This document shows, piece by piece, positions 35,270 to 44,628 of a stretch of 64,000 nucleotides of DNA (its first letter is position 1; the number at the start of each line of letters is the position of its first letter). Both the position numbers and the translations under genes were made by a program. Origin of the DNA: Planococcus beigongshangi (GTDB taxonomy: Bacteria; Bacillota; Bacilli; Bacillales_A; Planococcaceae); NCBI RefSeq assembly GCF_016820495.1, contig NZ_JADHDU010000002.1, forward strand, positions 124,001 to 188,000. Direction: 5' to 3'. The notes beneath the pieces are model-generated. The model worked only from the letters and a program-made list of their open reading frames with translations. It did no database searches and was not told where the DNA came from.

Positions 35270-35394
35270 CCCGCCCTTGAGTTGGTAGCTCTGCGGGTTA
35301 TTCCTATTAAGTAACCTAATGGCTAATCTCCCTTGTTGGGACCTATCGTTTGCTTGCCGTTCGGTGTTGACGCACCGGGCGGCTTTTTCTTATA
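35258..35394 (-). ncRNA. Predicted antisense antitoxin RNA of type I toxin-antitoxin pair
   Basis: On the minus strand, TTGAAA (35428-35423), 16 bases, TATAAT (35406-35401) predicts a start near 35394. Transcription runs back toward the toxin and ends at a hairpin AACCCGC/GCGGGTT (35292-35268 region) followed by ATTTTTTTT inside the toxin's last codons. The RNA, about 135 bases, is fully complementary to the toxin mRNA 3' region, as in RatA/SR4 antitoxins. Confidence 0.65.
35356..35388 (+). terminator. Terminator of toxin mRNA
   Basis: GCCG-TT-CGGTG and CACCG-GG-CGGC form a hairpin followed by TTTTTCTT. It would end the toxin transcript about 115 bases after the toxin stop, creating the overlap with the antisense RNA. 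Confidence 0.8.
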
Positions 35395-35467
35395 CATACT
35401 ATTATATACCCATATGGCTGAATTTCAAGCTTAGCTTTTTAAATCATGTAAGCAAAGGGGATTCATT

Positions 35468-35881
35468 ATGAGACAACGTGCAGCAATTATCCTGATTGAA
35501 GATCAGCAAATAGCATTAATTAAAAGAGTGCGGAATGGCGATACATATTACGTGATACCGGGCGGCGGAGTCGAGTCTGGAGAAACGCCTGAGGAGGCAG
35601 CAGTGCGTGAAGCGCGGGAAGAACTGGGAGTCCATGTGGAAATCGGCTCGTATGCATTTGAAGTAATGGGCACAGGGCATGAATATTATTTTATGGCATT
35701 CATTACCAGCGGTGAGTTTGGCAAAGGAAACGGTAAAGAATTCACTGCAGCTGAACCGGATCGGGGAAGCTATGAAGCGGTTTGGATACCAATTGGATTG
35801 CTGCCTTCTATCAATGTGTATCCAGAGCAGCTGGTAGATGCAATCAGTCAGAACAGCCTGAATCTAAAATCCCCCCGGTAA
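35468..35881 (+). CDS. Nudix hydrolase
   Basis: 137 residues. The Nudix box GGGVESGETPEEAAVREAREELGV (positions about 37-60) is intact, with the REEL-type metal-binding glutamates. The substrate is a nucleoside diphosphate derivative of unknown identity. AAAGGGG lies 9 bases before the ATG. The antitoxin RNA promoter lies just upstream on the other strand. The last codons form part of a bidirectional terminator. Confidence 0.9.
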   Translation: MRQRAAIILIEDQQIALIKRVRNGDTYYVIPGGGVESGETPEEAAVREAREELGVHVEIGSYAFEVMGTGHEYYFMAFITSGEFGKGNGKEFTAAEPDRGSYEAVWIPIGLLPSINVYPEQLVDAISQNSLNLKSPR

Positions 35882-35911
35882 AAGGATCACTTTTACCGGG
35901 GGGATTTTTTC
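35866..35911. terminator. Bidirectional terminator
   Basis: A perfect stem of about 19 bp (AAATCCCCCCGGTAAAAG and its complement) with A/T tails, overlapping the Nudix stop codon and facing ptsI. Confidence 0.92.
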
Positions 35912-35934
35912 TGTATAAAAAAACAGCACATTAA

Positions 35935-37644
35935 TTAGATTTTTGAGACATAGTTTTTCACATCTTCCGCAGTAGCCAGCGACAGGATGGCGTCAATGTG
36001 TGGTTCTATTTCTGCTTTGGACAGTTTGCTGATGATTGAACGGGTTTTCAATATGGACGTTGCACTCATTGAAAACTCATCAAGGCCCATGGCAAGCAAA
36101 ATGGGGACAGCCAGTTCTTCGCCGGCCATCTCTCCGCACATCCCGGCCCATTTGCCTTCTTTATGGGCAGCGTCGATCACCATTTTCACCATCCGCAGAA
36201 TTGCCGGATTGAATGGTTGGTAAAGGTGGGCGACATTTTCGTTCATGCGGTCTGCAGCCAATGTATATTGGATCAGATCGTTGGTTCCAATAGAGAAAAA
36301 ATCCACTTCTTTGGCAAATACATCCGCCATGACTGCAGTGGATGGAATTTCAACCATGATGCCGACTTCAATATTATCATTGAATGCAATGCCTTCAGCT
36401 GCCAGTTTTTCCTGTTCTTCGATAAACAGCCTTTTGGCCTGCCTGAATTCTTCCAGTGTGGCAATCATCGGGAACATGATTTTCAGATTGCCATGGACGC
36501 TTGCCCGTATTAAGGCGCGCAATTGCGTCCGGAACAGGTCCGGCATATTTAGGGATAACCTGATGGCGCGGAGTCCGAGGAACGGATTCAGTTCTTTCGG
36601 CAAATCCATATAAGACAATTCCTTATCGCCGCCGATGTCCATTGTGCGGACGACTGTCGGTTTGCTGCCCATCCGTTTCAACACTTCGGAATACATCTCG
36701 AATTGCTGTTCTTCAGTCGGGAAGCTGTCCCGGCCCATATACAGAAACTCCGTACGGAAAAGCCCGATTGCTTCAGCGCCGTTTTCGAGGGCAGATGCCA
36801 CGTCTTTCGGTGAACCGATATTGGCTCCCAGTTCAACTTCAAATCCGTCTGATGATACCGTAGCTGCATCTTTTAAGGAAGCCAGTTCATCTTTTTGAGC
36901 TGCAAAGTGCTTTTGGCGCTGTTCGTATTCTTCGATTATTTCTGCTGACGGGTCGGCAATAATTTTCCCTTCAATGCCGTCAATGATCAGCAAAGTCCCA
37001 TCTTCCAGTGACGCCATCAATTTCTTGACTCCCACAACCGCGGGAATTTCGAGTGTCCGGGCAAGAATAGCGGAATGCGAAGTTCTGCCGCCGATTTCCG
37101 TCACGAAGCCCTGGATGAATTCCGGATTGAATTGAACCGTATCGGAAGGGGTGAGGTCTTCTGCCAATAAGATCACTTTTTCCGAAATCAGGCCCGGGTT
37201 CGGAAATTTAACGCCCAACAAGTGGGCAAGCACTCGGTTTCTTACATCTTTGATATCTGCTGCGCGCTCCTGCATATACTCATTGTCCATCGAAGCAAAA
37301 ATCTCCATGAACATATCAGAAACTTCCTGAAGGGCAAATTCTGCATTGACGCCGTCATTTTTAATCTTTTCGGTGATGGGGCCAATGAGTTCCGGATCGC
37401 TTAATACCATCAGGTGCGCGCCGAAAATGGCCGCTTCTTTCGGGCCGATCTGTTTTTCAGCCTGTTCTTTGATCAATTCCAGTTCCTGCATAGAAACTGT
37501 AAGGGCAGCGTGCAAACGCTCGATTTCCGCTTCCGGGTCTTCTATCGTTGTCTTATCAAATAGAAGGGAGGGACTTTCCAGGCGGTAAGTCTTCGCTATG
37601 GCAATTCCGTCAGAAGCCGCAATTCCATAAAGTTCTGTTGTCAT
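35935..37644 (-). CDS. ptsI: PTS enzyme I (phosphoenolpyruvate-protein phosphotransferase)
   Basis: The 569-residue first enzyme of the sugar phosphotransferase system, moving phosphate from PEP to HPr. The phosphohistidine site is [12 protein letters not shown] (His190). PEP-binding motifs [25 protein letters not shown] and MCGEMAG follow. It overlaps ptsH by 4 bases, so the two are translationally coupled. It is adjacent and divergent to the fructose operon that it energises. Confidence 0.97.
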   Translation of the reverse strand: MTTELYGIAASDGIAIAKTYRLESPSLLFDKTTIEDPEAEIERLHAALTVSMQELELIKEQAEKQIGPKEAAIFGAHLMVLSDPELIGPITEKIKNDGVNAEFALQEVSDMFMEIFASMDNEYMQERAADIKDVRNRVLAHLLGVKFPNPGLISEKVILLAEDLTPSDTVQFNPEFIQGFVTEIGGRTSHSAILARTLEIPAVVGVKKLMASLEDGTLLIIDGIEGKIIADPSAEIIEEYEQRQKHFAAQKDELASLKDAATVSSDGFEVELGANIGSPKDVASALENGAEAIGLFRTEFLYMGRDSFPTEEQQFEMYSEVLKRMGSKPTVVRTMDIGGDKELSYMDLPKELNPFLGLRAIRLSLNMPDLFRTQLRALIRASVHGNLKIMFPMIATLEEFRQAKRLFIEEQEKLAAEGIAFNDNIEVGIMVEIPSTAVMADVFAKEVDFFSIGTNDLIQYTLAADRMNENVAHLYQPFNPAILRMVKMVIDAAHKEGKWAGMCGEMAGEELAVPILLAMGLDEFSMSATSILKTRSIISKLSKAEIEPHIDAILSLATAEDVKNYVSKI

Positions 37645-37910
37645 TGGTTTGAAATCCCTTCAGCTTTCATGGTTTCTTCAACTTTGGCCATTGCTTCTGC
37701 TTCATCTTCGCCGTCTGCTGTAATGGTAACAATTGAGCCTGATGAGATCCCAAGAGACATAACGCCCAGAATCGATTTCAAATTGACTTTTTTGCCGTTG
37801 AATTCCAATTGGATATCGGATTTGAATTTGTTTAATGAACCTACCAGTGCTGATGCAGGTCTCGCGTGCATCCCGGCTTCATCTGTAATTTTAAATTGTT
37901 TTTCTATCAT
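37641..37910 (-). CDS. ptsH: Phosphocarrier protein HPr
   Basis: 89 residues. His15 in GMHARPA is the phosphate carrier site and Ser46 in [11 protein letters not shown] the HPrK/P regulatory site, so the protein can serve both PTS transport and CcpA-dependent catabolite repression. GAGGAGG lies about 7 bases before the ATG. Confidence 0.97.
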   Translation of the reverse strand: MIEKQFKITDEAGMHARPASALVGSLNKFKSDIQLEFNGKKVNLKSILGVMSLGISSGSIVTITADGEDEAEAMAKVEETMKAEGISNQ

Positions 37911-38026
37911 TAGTATTTCCTCCTCATTAATTGTGTACGCATCTTTTCATTCAGCCATAAATCCTTTAGCTTATAGGCTTTATTCCAATGAAATGAACGA
38001 ATTTGATTGCTTATGAATGATTATGA

Positions 38027-38073
38027 TTGATTTTGGAAGCGATTTCAAGTATTATCTACTTAAAATTACTTAA
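38027..38073 (+). promoter_or_regulatory. fru operon promoter with cre site and FruR-like repeats
   Basis: TTGATT (38027-38032), 17 bases, TATTAT (38050-38055). The 14-mer TGGAAGCGATTTCA (38034-38047) fits the CcpA cre consensus TGNAANCGNWNNCA and fills the spacer. Downstream, TACTTAA occurs twice (38057-38063, 38067-38073) with a 10-base period, a plausible binding site for the DeoR-type FruR. Confidence 0.7.
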
Positions 38074-38085
38074 GCGGGTGATTAC

Positions 38086-38835
38086 TTGTTAACGAACGAG
38101 CGCCATGACTTCATTTTAAATTTACTCGAAGAAAAGCGGACTGTAAAATTGCAGGAACTGGTGGAAAGAACGGACGCTTCGGAATCGACGCTGCGCCGGG
38201 ATCTGACGGAGCTCGAAAATATGGGCAAACTGGAGCGGGTCTTTGGCGGTGCTGTTTTGCCTTCAAGCAATTTGCAGGAACCAAGCATCGAGGACAAATC
38301 GACCCGTAATCTGAAAGCGAAAAGATCAATTGCCGAATACGCATCATCATTCGTCCAGGATGGTGACAGTGTCTTTCTCGATGCAGGCACAACCACATTG
38401 CAGATGATTCCGTTTCTGAAAGACAAAAATCCGGTGGTGGTTACCAACGGTTTGCCATTGGCAGAAGCTTTGAATATTGCCGGAATCACTACCTATCTGA
38501 CCGGAGGGTTATTAAAACCGAGAACAGGAGCTTTTGTCGGCTCAGGCACATTAATGGCGCTGGGCAACTATCATTTTGATATCTGTTTTCTGGGCGTGAA
38601 CGGGTTCCACACCGAATACGGCTACACGACGCCAGATCCGGAAGAAGCAGCCATCAAGCGGATGGCCAGCTCTCATTCAAAAACGACTTATATGCTGGCA
38701 GACCACAGCAAGATCCATAAAGTGAGTTTCGCGAAAATCATGGATCTGCAGGATGCTTCCTTGGTTGTCAATCGACTGGGATCGGCAGAACTGTCGGAAT
38801 TTGAAAAATTAACTTCAGTAAAGGTGGTGGAATGA
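38086..38835 (+). CDS. fruR: DeoR-family repressor of the fructose operon
   Basis: 249 residues. N-terminal DeoR HTH: LTNERHDFILNLLEEKRTVKL, then LVERTDASESTLRRDL and GKLERVFGGAVLP. The C-terminal sugar-phosphate-sensor domain has FLDAGTTTLQMIPFL and FLGVNGFHTEYGYTTPDPEEA. The TTG start has GCGGGTGAT upstream. It is the first gene of fruR-fruK-fruA and overlaps fruK by 4 bases. Fructose 1-phosphate is the usual inducer for this family. Confidence 0.94.
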   Translation: MLTNERHDFILNLLEEKRTVKLQELVERTDASESTLRRDLTELENMGKLERVFGGAVLPSSNLQEPSIEDKSTRNLKAKRSIAEYASSFVQDGDSVFLDAGTTTLQMIPFLKDKNPVVVTNGLPLAEALNIAGITTYLTGGLLKPRTGAFVGSGTLMALGNYHFDICFLGVNGFHTEYGYTTPDPEEAAIKRMASSHSKTTYMLADHSKIHKVSFAKIMDLQDASLVVNRLGSAELSEFEKLTSVKVVE

Positions 38836-39767
38836 TGATTTACACATGTACGGTAGCTCCTTCAATCGATTGTACGAATTATTTGGCTGATTTTAAAATT
38901 GGCGAATTGAACAGAAGTGAAAAGGTCTATTATTATCCCGGAGGAAAAGGGATCAATGTCTCGCGTGTACTCAAACGCCACGGCGTGGACAGCGTAGCGC
39001 TCGGTTTCGCCGGTGGATTCACCGGCCGGTTTATCGAAGATTTTCTGGCGGAGGAAAATGTGAAAACGGATTTTATCGGCACCGGCCAGATTTCCCGCAT
39101 CAACATCAAGATTAAATCTGGCGACGAGACCGAATTGAATGGTCCAGGGCCTGAATTGACCAAGGCGCATCTGGAAGAACTGAAAGAAAAAGTGAAAAAC
39201 ATCCGCTCCGGTGACTGGTTCGTGTTGTCCGGCAGCATACCCGAAGAATTGCCATTGGCTTATTTTGCAGCGCTGGCTGAAACTTGCCAGAATGCAGGAG
39301 CCCGTTTTGTACTCGACACTTCCGGAAAAGCATTGAAAGAACTCATCAAAAGCAAGCCCTTCCTGATTAAGCCCAATAAAGAAGAACTCGGGGATTTATT
39401 CCAGACAGAAATTAAAGGAATAGAGCAGGCCGCAGAGTATGCTTTTGAGCTGACGAAGCAGGGTGTGGAAAATGTCATCGTGTCGATGGGAGCGGAAGGG
39501 GCGATCCTTGTGGATAAGGAACAGGCTCTTTTCGCGAGAGCACCCAGAGGGAAGATGGTTAATACCGTGGGAGCGGGCGACTCCATGGTGTCCGGTTTCA
39601 TCGCAGCTCTGTCGCAGGGCCGATCAAAAGCAGATGCTTTCCGCTACAGCATCGCCAGCGGCAGTGCCACTGCATTCCGAGCGGACCTGTGCACCAAAGA
39701 AGATACGGAAAAATTACTGGATCAAATAGAAGTTCAACCCATTAAAAGACTGGATGTGAGCAAATGA
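38832..39767 (+). CDS. fruK: 1-phosphofructokinase
   Basis: A 311-residue PfkB-family kinase making fructose 1,6-bisphosphate from fructose 1-phosphate. PfkB motifs: YYPGGKGINVSRVLKRHG near the N-terminus and NTVGAGDSMVSGFIAAL (catalytic Asp) near the C-terminus. It overlaps both neighbours by 4 bases, indicating a tightly coupled operon. Confidence 0.95.
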   Translation: MMIYTCTVAPSIDCTNYLADFKIGELNRSEKVYYYPGGKGINVSRVLKRHGVDSVALGFAGGFTGRFIEDFLAEENVKTDFIGTGQISRINIKIKSGDETELNGPGPELTKAHLEELKEKVKNIRSGDWFVLSGSIPEELPLAYFAALAETCQNAGARFVLDTSGKALKELIKSKPFLIKPNKEELGDLFQTEIKGIEQAAEYAFELTKQGVENVIVSMGAEGAILVDKEQALFARAPRGKMVNTVGAGDSMVSGFIAALSQGRSKADAFRYSIASGSATAFRADLCTKEDTEKLLDQIEVQPIKRLDVSK

Positions 39768-41695
39768 GAATTACGGATTTATTGACAAAAGAAACGATTG
39801 CGATGGATTTGCGGGCAAACTCAAAATCCGGCGTCATCGACGAATTGATTGCGCAGCTTGATGCAGCAGGAAAACTGGCAGACCCGGTAACATTTAAAGA
39901 AAACATTTTGACCAGAGAACAACAGAGCACAACGGGCATCGGTGAAGGAATTGCCATTCCCCATGCGAAATCAGCAGCTGTGAGTTCTCCTGCCATTGCC
40001 TTTGGCCGTTCGCTTGAAGGCATCGATTTTGAATCAATGGACGGGCAGCCGGCAAATTTGTTCTTTATGATTGCAGCCAGTGAAGGGGCGAATGACGCGC
40101 ATTTAGAAGCGCTGTCACGTCTGGCTACCTTCTTAATGGATGAAAAATTCCGGGAACGGATTCTTGCTGCCGCTACGAAAGAAGAAGTTCTGCTTGCAGT
40201 GACGGAAAAAGAAATTGAAGTGGAAGGTCCGGAAGAAGCTCCTGCATCAAAAGGAGACCCGGCACCACAAGGAGAAACTGCAGGAACCGGCAAAAAAGTT
40301 TTGGCGGTTACCGCTTGCCCTACGGGTATTGCACATACGTATATGGCTGCTGAAAAACTCAATGAACGCGCAAAAGAACTTGGAATTTCACTGAAAGTGG
40401 AAACAAACGGCTCCAGCGGCGTAAAAAATCGGCTGACCGATGCCGATATCGCAGAAGCGGACGCCATCATTGTGGCCGCGGACACGAAAGTGGATATGGC
40501 CCGTTTTGACGGCAAGCCTGTCATCCAGACAGCTGTCGGCAAAGCAATCTACGAGACGGATAATCTGTTGAACCGTGCGGTGACCAATGACGCACCGATT
40601 TATAAACATGATAAGTCGAAAGACGAAGCAAGTGATTCAAGTTCAAAAGGCGGATTTTACAAGCATTTAATGAACGGTGTTTCAAATATGCTGCCGTTTG
40701 TCGTCGGTGGAGGAATTTTAATTGCTATTTCGTTTTTCTGGGGAATAAATGCTTCAGATCCCACTCACCCCGATTATAATGAATTTGCAGCAATGCTGAA
40801 TACAATCGGCGGCGGAAATGCGTTCTTCCTGATGGTTCCTGTACTTGCCGGCTTTATTGCCATGAGTATCGCCGACCGTCCCGGATTTGCGCCGGGTATG
40901 ATCGGTGGTTTAATTGCCATTACGGTTTCCGGTGTTGATGAAGTGAGTGGCGGTTCGGGCTTCCTTGGCGGTTTGATCGCCGGTTTCCTGGCCGGTTACG
41001 TGACGCTGTTAGTAAAAAAAGCATTCTCGGGTCTGCCGAATGCACTTGAAGGTTTGAAGCCTGTCCTGTTCTATCCGGTGTTCAGCATTGCCATCACCGG
41101 TATTGTCATGATGCTCGTCAACCCGCAGCTGACAAGTGTTTATACGGGCATTTCATCGTTTCTGGAAAGCCTTGGCGGCACGAACCTGATTCTGGTTGGT
41201 TTGCTTCTTGGCGGCATGATGGCAGTCGATATGGGCGGTCCGGTCAATAAAGCGGCTTATACGTTCGGGATTGCCATGCTGGATGCAGAAAACTTCAATT
41301 TCATGGCGACAGTCATGGCTGCCGGCATGGTGCCGCCGCTTGGTATGGCCATTGCAACAACTCTGTTCAAGAAGAAATTCACCAAACCGGAACGTGAAGC
41401 CGGTAAAACGGCTTACGTGCTCGGCGCATGCTTTATAACGGAAGGCGTCATCCCGTTTGCTGCAGCTGACCCGGCCCGTGTCATTCCAGCATCTATTGCA
41501 GGTGCCGCAACAACCGGAGCGCTGGTCATGCTGTTCGATATCGGCCTTCGGGCACCCCACGGCGGCATTTTCGTTATGGGATTCGTTGAAGGCAGCGGCT
41601 TGAGTATTCTGCTGTATGCTGTAGCCATTCTTATTGGAGCTGCTGTCACTGCGGTGACTGCAGGTCTGTTAAAAAGGAATATACCAGCAGTTTGA
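39764..41695 (+). CDS. fruA: PTS fructose transporter, fused IIABC
   Basis: A 643-residue membrane permease that imports fructose as fructose 1-phosphate. Domain order: IIA (residues 1-150, phospho-His67 in IPHAKS), an Ala/Pro/Gly-rich linker, IIB (about 175-280, phospho-Cys185 in TACPTGIAHTY) and IIC (about 300-640, roughly eight helices). It receives phosphate from HPr encoded next to this operon. A strong terminator follows. Confidence 0.96.
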   Translation: MRITDLLTKETIAMDLRANSKSGVIDELIAQLDAAGKLADPVTFKENILTREQQSTTGIGEGIAIPHAKSAAVSSPAIAFGRSLEGIDFESMDGQPANLFFMIAASEGANDAHLEALSRLATFLMDEKFRERILAAATKEEVLLAVTEKEIEVEGPEEAPASKGDPAPQGETAGTGKKVLAVTACPTGIAHTYMAAEKLNERAKELGISLKVETNGSSGVKNRLTDADIAEADAIIVAADTKVDMARFDGKPVIQTAVGKAIYETDNLLNRAVTNDAPIYKHDKSKDEASDSSSKGGFYKHLMNGVSNMLPFVVGGGILIAISFFWGINASDPTHPDYNEFAAMLNTIGGGNAFFLMVPVLAGFIAMSIADRPGFAPGMIGGLIAITVSGVDEVSGGSGFLGGLIAGFLAGYVTLLVKKAFSGLPNALEGLKPVLFYPVFSIAITGIVMMLVNPQLTSVYTGISSFLESLGGTNLILVGLLLGGMMAVDMGGPVNKAAYTFGIAMLDAENFNFMATVMAAGMVPPLGMAIATTLFKKKFTKPEREAGKTAYVLGACFITEGVIPFAAADPARVIPASIAGAATTGALVMLFDIGLRAPHGGIFVMGFVEGSGLSILLYAVAILIGAAVTAVTAGLLKRNIPAV

Positions 41696-41704
41696 ATTTC
41701 CTGG

Positions 41705-41747
41705 AAACCCGTTATAAGAAGGATATCCTTTTTATAACGGGTTTTTT
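41705..41747 (+). terminator. Rho-independent terminator
   Basis: AAACCCGTTATAA pairs with TTATAACGGGTTT, followed by TTTTT, just after fruA. Confidence 0.92.
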
Positions 41748-41898
41748 CTGGATTGATTGTCTCTGCCGAACAAGACATAAACGAACAAGCCATAAATATT
41801 TTATTCTTTGAAAGAAGTGTAGTTTATACTGAATAGGGAATTCTAAGAAAGACGAATTAAGAAGCAGTTGAATTTTATCTGAAAGGAATTGACTGTCT

Positions 41899-42621
41899 AT
41901 GGCACAGAGCCTGAAAGACAAAACAGCATTTATTACAGGAGCGGGCAAAGGGATTGGCCGGGCAACAGCACTTGCACTCGCGAAAGAAGGTGTACATATC
42001 GGCTTGATGGCCCGTACGGAAACCGATATGCAAGCAGTTGCGAAAGAAATCGAAAGTCTGGATGCCAAAGCCGTCTATGCGACTGCAGACGTTTCATCGA
42101 TGGAACAGGTCGAAGAGGCCACAGCGAAGTTGACTGCAGAACTTGGCCAAGCGGATATCCTGATCAATAATGCAGGAATGGGCGCATTCGGACCGTTTCT
42201 GGAAATAGATCCGGAAGAATGGAAACGGGTGATCGATGTCAACCTGCTCGGCATGTATTACGTGACACGGGCTGTCCTGCCGCAATTGATCGAGAAAAGT
42301 GGCGGGGATATCGTCAACATTTCGTCCATGTCCGGCGTAAAAGGCACAGCGGGGTCGAGTGCCTACAGCGCTTCAAAGTTCGGGGTGCTGGGCTTGACGG
42401 AATCGCTGTCCCAGGAAGTCCGCAAATATAATATCCGCGTTTCAGCGCTCACGCCAAGCCGGGTCATAACTGGATTTTCAGGAGGCGGCAATCCACCGGA
42501 GAAAAGTGAGGAAAAATTCATGCAGGCGGAAGATATCGCTGAATATATCGTGGCCCAGTTAAAGCTTCACCCGCGCATCTTCATCCCGCAATCGAGCCAG
42601 TGGGCAACAAATCCGTTTTAA
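41899..42621 (+). CDS. Short-chain dehydrogenase/reductase (FabG-like, YoxD type)
   Basis: 240 residues. Cofactor motif [16 protein letters not shown], catalytic SSM...YSASKF triad and a C-terminal region compatible with 3-oxoacyl reductases. Similar proteins in B. subtilis (YoxD) are annotated as putative oxidoreductases. GAAAGGAATTG lies upstream with a rather long spacer. The substrate is unknown. Confidence 0.9.
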   Translation: MAQSLKDKTAFITGAGKGIGRATALALAKEGVHIGLMARTETDMQAVAKEIESLDAKAVYATADVSSMEQVEEATAKLTAELGQADILINNAGMGAFGPFLEIDPEEWKRVIDVNLLGMYYVTRAVLPQLIEKSGGDIVNISSMSGVKGTAGSSAYSASKFGVLGLTESLSQEVRKYNIRVSALTPSRVITGFSGGGNPPEKSEEKFMQAEDIAEYIVAQLKLHPRIFIPQSSQWATNPF

Positions 42622-42702
42622 AAGTCATCATTTAGTCTAGTGCTGGTGCCGGAGACCCAGTCTCCTGGCACGCATATCGTGAAAAAGACAGGGGGAAGCC
42701 AA

Positions 42703-43164
42703 TTGGTTAAATGGAAAGAAGAAATCATCATCAAGCAGCCAATTGAAAAAGTGTGGCAGCTTTTTTTGGATAAAAATGCGAAGGTCCTTTACCCGAAACT
42801 TGAAAGTCATGAGCTGTTCGAGAACAAACCGGATGAAATCGGGGCAAAACATGGCCAAAGCTTCAAACAAGGCAATCAGCTTCAGACATACATCGTTGAA
42901 ACGGTCGCTTTTGACGACTCACCGACTAAAAAGTTTCGCCACAACAGATTTGAGATGAATGGCTTGTTTGAGATCAATTATCTTTTTACACTGGATAAAA
43001 AAGGCGAAGAGGAAACCTTGTTTACTTATGAAGGTTCTCAAAAAGGGCTGACGGCTGCAGGGAAAATGATGCTGCTGGCAGGAAGCAGGAAGGGCCGGGA
43101 ACAAACCATCCGTGATTTCATGCAGCGCGTGCAAACAAAAGCGGAGAAAATGGAAATGGAATAA
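42703..43164 (+). CDS. SRPBCC (START-like) domain protein
   Basis: 153 residues. A helix-grip fold is suggested by EEIIIKQPIEKVWQLF near the start and the long C-terminal helix REQTIRDFMQRVQTKAEKM. A TTG at 42703 is chosen because AGGGGG lies 7 bases upstream; the in-frame extension to 42640 has no ribosome site. These proteins bind hydrophobic ligands; none can be assigned. It is 80 bases after the SDR gene, possibly co-transcribed. Confidence 0.7.
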   Translation: MVKWKEEIIIKQPIEKVWQLFLDKNAKVLYPKLESHELFENKPDEIGAKHGQSFKQGNQLQTYIVETVAFDDSPTKKFRHNRFEMNGLFEINYLFTLDKKGEEETLFTYEGSQKGLTAAGKMMLLAGSRKGREQTIRDFMQRVQTKAEKMEME

Positions 43165-43173
43165 AGTTTTAGG

Positions 43174-43202
43174 GAGGCCTGGATAGCAGGCTTCTTTTTT
43201 TT
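43174..43202 (+). terminator. Rho-independent terminator
   Basis: AGGCCTG pairs with CAGGCTT (one G-U) followed by eight T residues. Confidence 0.8.
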
Positions 43203-43566
43203 GCGGGGAGCGGGAAGGGAATTGCTGCTGATAATTTTCTGCGCACTTTCAGTAAGAAGCCAATGCAAGGAAAAGAATCAGTTATAATGGCGATATCGTT
43301 TATAAAAAAGACATGATGAAGCCCAACTAGTATATGTAGGTAATTACATAAGGATTAATAATCAAAAACAAATCTGCCTCCAAGAAACCGAAAGCACTAT
43401 AAAAGCTTCCTGATTCACCGTAACAAATAATGGACATGAAATCGATAGTGAATAAACCGGAGAATTTATCAAGTTTTTTACCGCCATGAATTCACCAGCA
43501 GATTTTCTTCAGACACTGTAACTTTTGCGGCCCATTAAAGTCTAAGTGTAAAAGAGGCGATAATAG
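43203..43566. other. Intergenic region, no gene seen
   Basis: AT-rich sequence between the SRPBCC terminator and the lipoprotein gene. A TTATAAT at about 43281 may belong to a promoter. No open frame with a ribosome site or clear hairpin was found. Confidence 0.4.
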
Positions 43567-44220
43567 ATGAATAAGGGTTTATTGTTTTTATCGGTGCTGC
43601 TGATATTGTCGGGTTGTTCTTTGCCAATGGGCGGAGATCGAGGCTGTCCGCCTAATACCATGATCAACTGGATCGACAGTGTGAAGATCAATGACATCCA
43701 ATATTTTTCGCTTGATCAGGAAAATTATCAGGTTAAAGAGGGAGATATAGGCAAGACAATAGGGGAAGTAAGCTATAGGATGGCTGACAAAGCTTGTTCA
43801 GACCATAAAATGAGAAACGGGGATGCCGCTTTTTTGGATGTGGAAACTGAAATCCACGAGTTTGCTGGATACAAGACCGATTTCCGGGTAATCGCAGATG
43901 GCACCGTCTATCAAGTCGAGCACAATGAGCAGGCGAAAACGATTGCCGACCTTTATGATATAAAAAGGAAGGTCGCAGGCATGAGTCTCAGAAGCTCTTA
44001 TGACGGCAGTTATGTAATGGACTTAAAAGAAGGGCATTCGGAGCAATTCATGGAAGCATTCCTTGCACTGGACTATGTGGGATTCGATGAAGTATATAGT
44101 AAAATCGGGGATGATGAAGACCGGGTTTTTCTGGATATCCATCTAATAGGACGGTTCATCGATCTCGATCGTTTACTGGGTAGAAGCCAATATCGTGAAT
44201 CCAGGAGCTATCGGCAATGA
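43567..44220 (+). CDS. Putative lipoprotein, unknown function
   Basis: 217 residues. The signal peptide LLFLSVLLILSGC ends in a lipobox, so the mature protein is anchored by Cys17. The body is hydrophilic with several acidic stretches (IGDDEDRVFLDIHL). No family was recognised. Ribosome site AAGAGGCG upstream of the ATG. Located at the left edge of the zone with many broken genes. Confidence 0.7.
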   Translation: MNKGLLFLSVLLILSGCSLPMGGDRGCPPNTMINWIDSVKINDIQYFSLDQENYQVKEGDIGKTIGEVSYRMADKACSDHKMRNGDAAFLDVETEIHEFAGYKTDFRVIADGTVYQVEHNEQAKTIADLYDIKRKVAGMSLRSSYDGSYVMDLKEGHSEQFMEAFLALDYVGFDEVYSKIGDDEDRVFLDIHLIGRFIDLDRLLGRSQYRESRSYRQ

Positions 44221-44387
44221 AAAGATGCAGGAAATCATCGGATTGTATCACTAAAATTATCATGTAGCTGACTGCTTGTAGGGCAATGGTTGGATGAAAT
44301 CCTATCTACTTATGTAGCATAATACAAAAGGGTTTATTATAATCAACAAATTCGTAGTAAGAAATCAAAATACCCAGGAGGATTTTT

Positions 44388-44537
44388 ATGGCAGAAGATT
44401 ATCCAAGGCATATTGTGGCAGTGTCTGCCTATATTACCAATGGATCAGGAGAAGTATTGCTTGTCAAAACGCGGTGGAGGCAAGATACTTGGGAGCCGCC
44501 TGGGGGACAAGTTCACGGTTTAAAAACTTCCTGTTAA
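44388..44537 (+). pseudogene. Nudix hydrolase, N-terminal fragment
   Basis: 49 codons starting at a good ATG (CAGGAGG upstream). The translation matches the first strand of MutT/Nudix proteins (HIVAVSAYITNGSGEVLLVK, WRQDTWEPPGGQV) but stops right at the opening Gly-Gly of the Nudix box. The catalytic REEEG helix is missing. A hairpin terminator immediately follows, so the rest was deleted rather than shifted. Confidence 0.75.
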
Positions 44538-44551
44538 GGAGGTTTTTTATT
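44523..44551 (+). terminator. Hairpin terminator at the truncated Nudix gene
   Basis: AACTTCCT pairs with AGGAGGTT (one G-U), followed by six T residues. It overlaps the last codons of the Nudix fragment. Confidence 0.75.
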
Positions 44552-44628
44552 TTATTGCTGTAAGTTTGTTATACTGAGAGAAATGACGTTGTCATATTTT
44601 TCAGATTAAGACGGAAGGGGCTGCCTGA

